The position numbers were made by a program, and so were the translations under genes. From contig JAMPFK010000019.1 in the NCBI GenBank assembly GCA_023664485.1, positions 1 to 54,981 of the forward strand: a stretch of 54,981 bases of DNA. Direction: 5' to 3'. The stretch comes from Bacteroides fragilis (lineage in GTDB: Bacteria > Bacillota > Clostridia > Lachnospirales > Lachnospiraceae). Below are positions 49,743-54,981 of this stretch, piece by piece. Positions within the stretch are counted from its first letter, which is position 1. Each line of letters starts with the position of its first letter. A model generated the notes under the pieces. The model was not told where the DNA came from, searched no databases, and saw nothing but the letters and a program-made list of their open reading frames with translations.

Positions 49743-50753
49743 ATGGCTTTATTTGAATCATATGAAAGAAGAATTGACAAAATCAATTCAGTATTAAATA
49801 CTTACGGCATTTCTTCGATCGAAGAAGCTGAGAAAATTACAAAAGACGCTGGCTTGAACGTATACGATCAGGTCAGGAAAATCCAGCCGATCTGTTTTGA
49901 GAACGCTTGCTGGGCATACACGGTAGGCGCTGCGATCGCGATCAAAAAAGACTGCAGGAAAGCGGCGGATGCCGCGGCGGCGATCGGGGAAGGCCTTCAG
50001 GCATTCTGCATTCCCGGTTCCGTTGCGGATACGAGAAAAGTAGGCCTTGGCCATGGCAACCTGGGTAAAATGTTATTGGAGGAAGAAACAGACTGCTTCG
50101 CGTTCTTGGCAGGCCATGAATCCTTTGCGGCGGCGGAAGGCGCAATCGGTATTGCTGAGAAAGCGAACAAAGTACGTCAGAAACCGCTCCGCGTTATTTT
50201 GAATGGTCTTGGTAAAGACGCTGCGAAGATTATTTCCAGAATCAATGGATTTACTTTCGTTGAAACAGAATATGATCCTTATACAAATGAAGTAAAGGAA
50301 ATCGAGAGAATCGCATATTCCGAGGGACTTCGTTCCAAAGTAAACTGCTACGGCGCTAACTCCGTTCCGGAAGGCGTAGCGATTATGTGGAAAGAGAATG
50401 TTGACGTTTCCATTACAGGAAACTCCACTAATCCGACGAGATTCCAGCATCCGGTAGCAGGTACATATAAGAAAGAAAGAACAGAAGCCGGAAAGAAATA
50501 TTTCTCCGTAGCATCAGGCGGCGGTACAGGGCGTACTCTTCATCCGGACAACATGGCGGCAGGTCCTGCTTCCTATGGTTTCACGGATACGCTGGGCCGT
50601 ATGCATTCTGATGCACAGTTCGCAGGTTCTTCTTCCGTACCGGCACATGTTGAGATGATGGGTTTAATCGGTATGGGAAATAACCCGATGGTTGGCGCTA
50701 CGGTGGCTGTGGCGGTTTCGATCGAAGAAGCGGCAAAGGAAGGGAAATTCTAA
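49743..50753 (+). CDS. GGGtGRT family protein
   Basis: A 336-residue cytoplasmic protein of the conserved but uncharacterised family named for its motif, seen here as SGGGTGRTLHPDN near residue 260. Other well-formed segments are QPICFENACWAYTVGAAIAIKKDCRKAADAAAA, given as residues 48-80, GLGHGNLGKMLLEEETDCFAFLAGHESFAAAEG and a Gly/Met-rich C-terminus. Cysteines near 51, 56, 71, 89 and 118 could bind metal or cluster. No TM segment. An AGGAGG site is about 12 nt before the ATG. It lies 125 bp after the NifU-like gene and both end at the terminator 50777-50812. The pairing suggests a joint Fe-S or redox function that is not known. Confidence 0.85.
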   Translation: MALFESYERRIDKINSVLNTYGISSIEEAEKITKDAGLNVYDQVRKIQPICFENACWAYTVGAAIAIKKDCRKAADAAAAIGEGLQAFCIPGSVADTRKVGLGHGNLGKMLLEEETDCFAFLAGHESFAAAEGAIGIAEKANKVRQKPLRVILNGLGKDAAKIISRINGFTFVETEYDPYTNEVKEIERIAYSEGLRSKVNCYGANSVPEGVAIMWKENVDVSITGNSTNPTRFQHPVAGTYKKERTEAGKKYFSVASGGGTGRTLHPDNMAAGPASYGFTDTLGRMHSDAQFAGSSSVPAHVEMMGLIGMGNNPMVGATVAVAVSIEEAAKEGKF

Positions 50754-50776
50754 AAACCGAATCACGAAAGACGCTG

Positions 50777-50812
50777 AAAATGCCGTAACTTCGAGGGGTT
50801 ACGGCATTTTTT
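50777..50812 (+). terminator. Strong terminator after the GGGtGRT gene
   Basis: AAAATGCCGTAAC (50777-50789) pairs with GTTACGGCATTTT (50798-50810), followed by TT. The A run on the left makes it useful for minus-strand transcripts as well, including the integrase. Confidence 0.9.
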
Positions 50813-50839
50813 GTTCTATATAAATTTCATGCTAAAATC

Positions 50840-50909
50840 GAGTTAAATCGAGATAAATTTAGTTGATAGCACCCACATAGCACCCGTATAGCACCCATGC
50901 GTAGCACCC
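50840..50909. repeat. TAGCACCC direct repeats at the integrase end
   Basis: TAGCACCC occurs at 50867-50874, 50878-50885, 50889-50896 and 50902-50909, with 11, 11 and 13 bp periods. Just before them AAATCGAG is repeated (about 50835-50860). Their place next to the integrase 3' end suggests arm-type integrase binding sites of an att region; the core cannot be fixed without the other end. Confidence 0.65.
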
Positions 50910-50925
50910 AAAAACAGCAAAAAAA

Positions 50926-51984
50926 TTATTGAATTTTCTCAATTTGATTGCGCAATTCCTCCATACTTCTATGCGTGTAAATTTTTTCCGTAACGTCTGA
51001 TATTTCATGCCCGACTATTATTTTCAGAAGATATTCGTCCATTTTGGCTTTCTTTCCCTTTGTTATGAATGTGTGTCTGGTATCATGCGGTCTATGTGAA
51101 AAGTGGAATCTTTTGTTTATCTTATTAAAACGTCCACGGTATTTGTCATAGGTTAAAAAAGTTCCTTGCTGACCGTTTTCGTCATTGAAGAGAAATTCAC
51201 TCTCCATGCTCACGGCTTTATCGTAGTTCATTTTCACAAGATCATATATTTTAGAGTGAATCGGCACGGTTCGATTGCGGCCGGCATCTGTTTTTAACCC
51301 GCCGGAGAATACACGTTCTTCTAAATTGACATCCGCAATCTTCAATATGGCAAGCTCCTGTGGCCGCCACCCAGAGTAAATCCCTATGAGTACCATATCG
51401 GCAAACGGAAAATCGAGATTTTTCCACAGCGTTTTTTCTTCTTCATCAGAGAACGGGATGCGGATGATTTTAGGTCTATCCCTTTTGATAGAATCACATA
51501 GATCAGCATAGTTTACGGTGGCAATTTCATACTTTAAAGCATACCGATACAACATATTGCACAGCGACTTCATGCGCTGCTTAGTGCTACTGCCAACGGC
51601 AGCGACTTTTATGCACCCCTCAATGTGGTTTGGGCGAATATCTAAAAACCTCATACTGTAAATTGGCTTGAAGTATGAAAAAGCACTTTTCCATGTACGG
51701 GCGGCAGACGGTACGATTTCTTTGAAATGTTCTTCACTCCATCTATCATATACCTCTGCGAATGTGATCCTATTTGTGTCAATATCATAAGGGTTTGCCT
51801 TATATTCCATCAATGCTTTAACGGCTTCTTTTTGAGTGGCATAGTAGCCGATTGTCTTTCTTTTTTGGACGGCTTTGCCTTTTTCCTCATCGTATTCAAT
51901 GCCAGTCGTTATCATTGCTCTCCACGGCTTACGGCGTTTCTCACTTGTCTTATAGACGCTACCGTTTCCGTTTCCCATGCGCAT
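50926..51984 (-). CDS. int: Tyrosine recombinase (phage-type integrase)
   Basis: A 352-residue site-specific recombinase. The N-terminal part is an AP2-like arm-binding domain (MGNGNGSVYKTSEKRRKPWRA), then a SAM-like core-binding domain (about 65-160) and the catalytic domain. Catalytic residues are R in YSGWRPQELAILK, H-x-x-R in HRPHDTRHTFITK, H in IVGHEISDVTEK and the nucleophile Tyr in IYTHRS. The GGAGG site is about 8 nt before ATG 51984. It lies at the boundary with core genes, next to repeated TAGCACCC sites, and marks the left end of the integrated element that fills the rest of the window. Confidence 0.95.
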   Translation of the reverse strand: MRMGNGNGSVYKTSEKRRKPWRAMITTGIEYDEEKGKAVQKRKTIGYYATQKEAVKALMEYKANPYDIDTNRITFAEVYDRWSEEHFKEIVPSAARTWKSAFSYFKPIYSMRFLDIRPNHIEGCIKVAAVGSSTKQRMKSLCNMLYRYALKYEIATVNYADLCDSIKRDRPKIIRIPFSDEEEKTLWKNLDFPFADMVLIGIYSGWRPQELAILKIADVNLEERVFSGGLKTDAGRNRTVPIHSKIYDLVKMNYDKAVSMESEFLFNDENGQQGTFLTYDKYRGRFNKINKRFHFSHRPHDTRHTFITKGKKAKMDEYLLKIIVGHEISDVTEKIYTHRSMEELRNQIEKIQ

Positions 51985-52142
51985 ATAGCATCATCCTCCT
52001 TTCAATTTTTGGGCACAAAAATGCCCGGTCACTTGCATTTCTACCGGGAGAGTGATACAATATGCTTGTCTGGAGCGTCCGTATCAATTCGGTATGTACG
52101 CAAATGAAAGCCATTCTGATTTATTCGGAGTGGTTTTTATTT

Positions 52143-52367
52143 TTATCCTGCGGCACTGTGCGCTTCACATTCGATAAAATCAACATCCATTCTTTTATCA
52201 AAATCCCCATTTCTGATATGCGCAAGAGCGTGGTTATACGCTTTAAGTCTGTATTCCGGGGAAAGATAATCGTTTATGAATATAGTAAACGTGCCATCGG
52301 AATTTGCAACAACCTGTTCTTTTACCAACGGGTCCATAGAGATTATGTATACGAAAATATCGTCCAT
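52143..52367 (-). CDS. ImmA-like small protein with altered HExxH motif
   Basis: A 74-residue protein next to the repressor. It has strands (DGTFTIFINDYL) followed by a helix AYNHALAHIRNGDF and a tail DVDFIECEAH. ImmA/IrrE peptidases carry HExxH at the helix; here the glutamate is alanine (HALAH), so it is probably not an active protease. Size is much below full ImmA. It begins 10 bp after the repressor stop and is translated with it. It may have a structural or regulatory role with the repressor. The region 51985-52142 between it and int shows only a weak hairpin. Confidence 0.6.
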   Translation of the reverse strand: MDDIFVYIISMDPLVKEQVVANSDGTFTIFINDYLSPEYRLKAYNHALAHIRNGDFDKRMDVDFIECEAHSAAG

Positions 52368-52377
52368 AGATACCCTC

Positions 52378-52767
52378 CTACGTTTCTGAATCTTGCAACC
52401 TTTTCATAAATTCAAGATGAGCTTTCAGACGCTCCGGCGACATCTTCCTGCTCATGTCAAAAAGTGAACGCATATCTGGGTTTTCGTAAATTTCTTGTGC
52501 GATTCTCTTAGTTTCCTCATTCAGATAATATCCGTCCTCCTGCTCTTTTGATGTATCTGTAAGAAGATCGGACATTTCGATATGGAACCATAAGCAAATT
52601 TCGTTGATTGTGTTCACCCTCGGCATTTTCTGTCCTGCACACCACGCAGAAACTAACCCCGTGCTGCATCCTAAATATTTTGCTACATCCACTTGCTTCT
52701 TTTGATTTAAGTCCATGAAGTATTTCAAATTTCTTGCAAATACTTTCTTAGCCGCGTCCTCCGACAT
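52378..52767 (-). CDS. XRE-family phage repressor
   Basis: A 129-residue transcription factor. The HTH runs from FARNLKYFMDLNQKKQVDVAKYLGCSTGLVSAWCAGQKMPR (about residues 10-50), with a C-terminal helical region rich in Glu and Arg that may dimerise. The ATG at 52767 is used because GGAGGT stands about 7 nt upstream; a start 15 bp earlier would precede its ribosome site. It faces the Cro-like gene across an operator region with ACTCTC/GAGAGT repeats. No LexA-type peptidase domain is present, so induction probably relies on another factor, perhaps the neighbouring ImmA-like or BRO protein. Confidence 0.85.
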   Translation of the reverse strand: MSEDAAKKVFARNLKYFMDLNQKKQVDVAKYLGCSTGLVSAWCAGQKMPRVNTINEICLWFHIEMSDLLTDTSKEQEDGYYLNEETKRIAQEIYENPDMRSLFDMSRKMSPERLKAHLEFMKRLQDSET

Positions 52768-52800
52768 CTGGCCCACCTCCATATGCGTTGTATATTGATT

Positions 52801-52917
52801 ATTATACTCTAAAAGAAAGGTTATCGCAACAAAAAATTAAAAAAAGTTCACTTTTGGCATTGATAACTCTCTAAAAGAGAGCATAATACAAAATATGGAC
52901 GTGCAATCAGAGAGTAT
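52801..52917. promoter_or_regulatory. Divergent lysogeny promoters and operator sites
   Basis: Minus strand: TTGCGA (52824-52829) and TATAAT (52801-52806) with 17 bp between drive the repressor. Plus strand: TTGATA (52860-52865) and CATAAT or TAATAC (52882-52889) drive the Cro-like gene. Operator-like CTCTC (52867-52871) and GAGAG (52877-52881) sit in the plus spacer. Related half-sites are CTCTAAAAGAAAG from 52807 and GAGAGTAT at 52910-52917. Confidence 0.75.
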
Positions 52918-52944
52918 GAGCCGGAAAGAGAAAGGGTGTGCGAG

Positions 52945-53157
52945 ATGAAAATACGACTTGCGGCATTGAGGGTAAATGCAGAACTGTCACAGGAAGCCGT
53001 GGCAGATGCGCTTTGCATAAGCAAAAGCACATTGAGTAAATGGGAAAGCTATACGACTTCTCCTACGGCAACACAGTTACAGCAGTTGTGCGATTTGTAC
53101 CATTGCACAATGAACGATGTTTTTATACCCTCAAGACTCTCAAAAGAGAGTGCATAA
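52945..53157 (+). CDS. Small XRE-family regulator, Cro-like
   Basis: A 70-residue helix-turn-helix protein. Residues about 3-55 are a complete XRE domain (AALRVNAELSQEAVADALCISKSTLSKWESYTTSP), and a short tail follows. ATG 52945 is chosen over an in-frame GTG 9 bp upstream because the AAAGGG site is at a good distance. Orientation opposite to the repressor and shared operators point to a Cro-type role. A perfect operator copy (53136-53151) lies inside its own 3' end. Confidence 0.85.
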   Translation: MKIRLAALRVNAELSQEAVADALCISKSTLSKWESYTTSPTATQLQQLCDLYHCTMNDVFIPSRLSKESA

Positions 53158-53177
53158 GAAACAAAAAAAGAGAGTAT
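53136..53177 (+). promoter_or_regulatory. Additional operator sites before the BRO gene
   Basis: A perfect inverted repeat ACTCTC (53136-53141) AAAA GAGAGT (53146-53151) and a half-site GAGAGTAT at 53170-53177. They match the sites in the divergent promoter region and lie 14-55 bp before the BRO start. Confidence 0.7.
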
Positions 53178-53190
53178 AAGGAGAAACACG

Positions 53191-53955
53191 ATGGATAGCA
53201 TCACAATCTTTAATTCAACTGATTTTGGAACTGTGCGGACACTGGAAAAGGACGGAGAACCGTTTTTTTGCCTGAGCGATATATGCCGGTGCTTAGATAT
53301 TAAAAATGTTTCGGACTGCAAAACCCGACTGAAACCAGATGGGGCAATCGTGGCTGACGTTCAGACTAACGGCGGACCTCAAAAGGCAACATTCGTAAAT
53401 GAGGGTAATTTATACAGGGTTATTTTCCAGAGCAAAAAGCCGGAGGCAGAGAGGTTTACGGACTGGATCACGGAGATAGTTATTCCGTCAATCCGTAAGA
53501 ACGGCATGTTTTCTGTCAATCAGAGTCTCAGTCCGCAGTTACAGCTTATGCAGTCGATGGTAAACCAGATGGCACAACAGGAGATTGAAATCCGAAAGGC
53601 AAATGAGAAGTCTGACAAGGCATTGGAAACAGTATCAAAAATGAAAGATGAAATACTTGCGCCGCTTGGGGATTGGAGAAAGGACGTGAGCGACAGGGTT
53701 CGCACAATCGCTTTTTACTGCAACATTCCGTATCAAAATTTGTTCAATGAGATGTACGGTCAGTTGGAAATTAAAGCACATTGCAATCTGGAAACCCTAA
53801 AGAAAAACAAGATCGCTCGGTTGGAGAAAGCCGGCCAGACAAAAACCTATATCAAAAACGAGACAACAAAACTCGCTGTCATTGAAGGTAATGATAGGCT
53901 GAAAGAGATATTCTCGGCTATTGTCCGGGAGTATTCAGCAAAATATTTGGTATAG
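53191..53955 (+). CDS. BRO-N / ORF6C phage antirepressor
   Basis: A 254-residue phage regulator. The N-terminal BRO domain (about residues 1-105) starts with ITIFNSTDFGTVRTLEKDGEPFFCLSDIC and includes KKPEAERFTDWITEIVIPSIR. A coiled-coil segment (about 125-155, MAQQEIEIRKANEKSDKALETVSKMK) leads to a C-terminal ORF6C-like domain (DVSDRVRTIAFYCNIPYQNLFNEMYGQLE). Such proteins counter repressors or modulate DNA functions of the phage. TAAGGAGAAAC precedes the ATG. Operator repeats lie just upstream, so it may be repressed in the lysogen. Confidence 0.88.
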   Translation: MDSITIFNSTDFGTVRTLEKDGEPFFCLSDICRCLDIKNVSDCKTRLKPDGAIVADVQTNGGPQKATFVNEGNLYRVIFQSKKPEAERFTDWITEIVIPSIRKNGMFSVNQSLSPQLQLMQSMVNQMAQQEIEIRKANEKSDKALETVSKMKDEILAPLGDWRKDVSDRVRTIAFYCNIPYQNLFNEMYGQLEIKAHCNLETLKKNKIARLEKAGQTKTYIKNETTKLAVIEGNDRLKEIFSAIVREYSAKYLV

Positions 53956-53963
53956 GAGGATGT

Positions 53964-54164
53964 ATGTATTGTATGGATCAAAGGGTAACAATCAAACAGG
54001 CTGCGAGAGAACTTCAAATGAGTATTCTGACTGTTCAATGCCTTATGAAAGAGGGGCAGCTGCCAATCGGTTATGCCCAGAAAAAAGAGGGATGCCAACG
54101 GTATTCATTTTACATATACCGGCATCTGCTTGATGAGCATAAGCGATACTTAGGACTTGGATAA
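53964..54164 (+). CDS. Small HTH protein, excisionase-like
   Basis: A 66-residue protein with a MerR/excisionase-type winged helix: RVTIKQAARELQMSILTVQCLMKEGQLPIGYAQKKEG, then a YSFYIYRHLLDEHKRYLG tail. It follows the BRO gene by 8 bp with AGGAGG just before ATG 53964; ATG 53973 is another possible start. Excisionases direct the integrase toward excision, and the distance from int is normal for phage early operons, but a DNA-binding accessory role is equally possible. Confidence 0.7.
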   Translation: MYCMDQRVTIKQAARELQMSILTVQCLMKEGQLPIGYAQKKEGCQRYSFYIYRHLLDEHKRYLGLG

Positions 54165-54222
54165 GCACAGCCTTACAGCTTGTTTATAGACAATTCAATC
54201 AAAGAAAGGATGAGTAAGAGAG

Positions 54223-54423
54223 ATGGAAAGAGGCACAGTAAAATGGTTCAATGGCGCAAAGGGATTCGGATTTATCACGGACGAAAACGGCAAGGATGTG
54301 TTCGTGCATTATTCCGGGATCATCATGGATGGCTTTAAGGTACTGGAAGAGGGGCAGACTGTTACCTTTAACACCATAGACGGCGAAAAAGGCGTACAGG
54401 CTGTCAATGTGAGAGTTGCGTAA
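54223..54423 (+). CDS. Cold-shock domain protein
   Basis: A 66-residue CspA-type OB-fold protein that binds single-stranded nucleic acids. RNP1 is KGFGFIT and RNP2 DVFVHYS, and the start MERGTVKWFNGAKGFGFI is typical. Only the segment HYSGIIMDGFKVL departs from the usual HFSAIQ. GAAAGGATG is the ribosome region. It is encoded inside the mobile element without the long 5' leader of cold-induced csp genes; the leader is under 60 nt. It may act as an RNA chaperone or antiterminator during element expression. Confidence 0.93.
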   Translation: MERGTVKWFNGAKGFGFITDENGKDVFVHYSGIIMDGFKVLEEGQTVTFNTIDGEKGVQAVNVRVA

Positions 54424-54439
54424 GGAATCGCTACGGCAG

Positions 54440-54745
54440 AACCGTAGCAAAACAGGAGAACGGATAAAGACAATCATCGCCGGAATCGGATTTTTTATGA
54501 TGATGATTGGAGCATCATGCGATATTGATAAGAGCGATATGCGGGCGGTTGCCGTGTTGGTGCTTGTGGGATGCTTCTTTATGTGGATCGGAGGTAAAGA
54601 CTATGAGTACGAGGCGGAAACGGCGGAGGATGAAGAGGAAGATACAGTTTATTGCGAGTTGGATATTTGTGGTTTCTTTTCTTCTCTCATTGATAGGATT
54701 CGGGATTTTCCTCGGAAGAAATATCACCGCAAAAGCAGACGATGA
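54440..54745 (+). CDS. Small membrane protein, start uncertain
   Basis: An open frame with two hydrophobic stretches (IIAGIGFFMMMIGA and AVAVLVLVGCFFMWIG) and an acidic then basic tail. No ATG with a matching ribosome site starts it: a GGAG at about 54456-54460 points to a non-ATG codon near 54466, or to an ATG near 54497 that would cut the first helix. It overlaps the following gene in another frame for its last 140 bp. It may be real in its first part. Function unknown. Confidence 0.4.
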   Translation, partial: NRSKTGERIKTIIAGIGFFMMMIGASCDIDKSDMRAVAVLVLVGCFFMWIGGKDYEYEAETAEDEEEDTVYCELDICGFFSSLIDRIRDFPRKKYHRKSRR

Positions 54746-54981
54746 GGTTGAAACCGTACAGCCTTGCACTATTCAGCATGAAAGTAACGCTATGGAAGTT
54801 TATACGGCAGAACCTCCGCAGATAATGGTGGAGGTAATGGTGTGTGTGAACACGAAAGACCTTATCCCCATTGACGTAGAGGACACATACATATCAGACG
54901 AAATACAAACGCTCTGCATCAATATAGTGGACCTATGTCAATACTTTGGACACAAAAAGTTGAAAGTTTATGCTGATTTTT
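54603..54981 (+). CDS. Signal-anchored phage-element protein, cut by the window edge
   Basis: A gene that runs off the right edge. ATG 54603 has a strong GGAGGT site (54590-54595) 7 nt upstream. The visible 126 residues begin MSTRRKRRRMKRKIQF, a very basic stretch, followed by a hydrophobic anchor (ASWIFVVSFLLSLIGFGIFL) and an acidic outside region (DEVETVQPCTIQHESNAME, later VEDTYISDEIQTLC). This fits a type II membrane or secreted protein. The frame stays open for 379 bp. It overlaps the two-helix frame before it. Later part and function are not visible. Confidence 0.65.
   Translation, partial: MSTRRKRRRMKRKIQFIASWIFVVSFLLSLIGFGIFLGRNITAKADDEVETVQPCTIQHESNAMEVYTAEPPQIMVEVMVCVNTKDLIPIDVEDTYISDEIQTLCINIVDLCQYFGHKKLKVYADF

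Larger units (their letters stand above)
50840..54981. mobile_element. Integrated phage-like element (left end, continues beyond window)
   Basis: From the att-like repeats next to the integrase, the order is int, ImmA-like, repressor (all minus), then Cro-like regulator, BRO antirepressor, small HTH, cold-shock and membrane proteins (plus). This is the lysogeny-module layout of a temperate Firmicute phage or a phage-derived mobile element. AT-richer composition and short packed genes agree. No structural or packaging gene lies in the visible part, so prophage versus other integrative element cannot be settled here. Confidence 0.85.

Noticed and set aside
50840..50910. CRISPR array at the TAGCACCC repeats
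   Set aside because: Repeats are 8 bp with 3-5 bp between them, far too short for repeat-spacer units, and no cas gene is present.
52062..52409. Plus-strand frames opposite the ImmA-like and repressor genes
   Set aside because: They overlap well-supported minus-strand genes and have no ribosome sites.

Overview
The window reads as chromosome of an anaerobic low-to-mid GC Firmicute, most probably a Lachnospiraceae-type clostridium. Supporting signs are strong AGGAGG-type ribosome sites, a tyrosine T-box leader, class III anaerobic ribonucleotide reductase, radical-SAM HemZ, an archaeal-type aspartate-semialdehyde dehydrogenase, and a NifU-like/GGGtGRT gene pair of the kind found in gut clostridia. 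The assignment rests on gene content only. The core (about 2.7-50.8 kb) is GC-richer than both ends; the left 2.5 kb is clearly AT-rich and the right 4 kb looks phage-derived.

Layout. 0-2.5 kb: an accessory patch with two toxin-antitoxin pairs (RelB/YafQ on +, a HicA-like toxin with an unusual antitoxin on -) around about 750 bp of non-coding mobile-element debris. 2.7-9.5 kb: eno behind a hairpin that masks its ribosome site, hemZ, a hairpin-rich 570 bp gap, metF (-), and a MoxR ATPase/VWA-protein pair. 9.5-13.3 kb: tyrosine T-box, tyrS, a DRE-TIM aldolase-like gene, and convergent aroC. 13.5-16.2 kb: VanY-like peptidase, tgt, yajC. 16.2-22.5 kb: branched-chain amino acid genes leuB, ilvD and ilvB, interrupted by a GT-C-like membrane protein. 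22.5-31.5 kb: L,D-transpeptidase, serC-serA, a DUF1015 protein, glgB with a charged tail, and mscS. 31.5-34.9 kb: tRNA-Thr(CGT), a small PH-like protein, and nrdD-nrdG behind paired NrdR-box-like sites. 34.9-36.5 kb: an orphan SsuB/SsuC-type ABC pair (-). 36.6-45.6 kb: argH, asd, an AAA ATPase, topB, a left-handed beta-helix protein, and a PAS/degenerate-GGDEF sensor. 45.7-48.6 kb: a complete TrpX-type ABC importer. 48.9-50.8 kb: the NifU-like/GGGtGRT pair, closed by a strong terminator. 50.8 kb to the end: an integrated phage-like element with integrase, degenerate ImmA-like protein, repressor, a shared operator set, Cro-like regulator, BRO antirepressor, a small HTH protein, a cold-shock protein and membrane proteins; it runs off the right edge.

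How it fits together: most of the core is biosynthesis (serine, branched-chain, aromatic, arginine, lysine/threonine entry, heme or other tetrapyrrole, deoxynucleotides, glycogen). The least understood parts are the NifU-like/GGGtGRT pair, the DUF1015 protein beside serCA, the HicA-like pair, the PAS/degenerate-GGDEF protein, and several structured intergenic elements (5.8-6.3, 8.1-8.2, 17.3-17.5, 26.7 and 48.7 kb).
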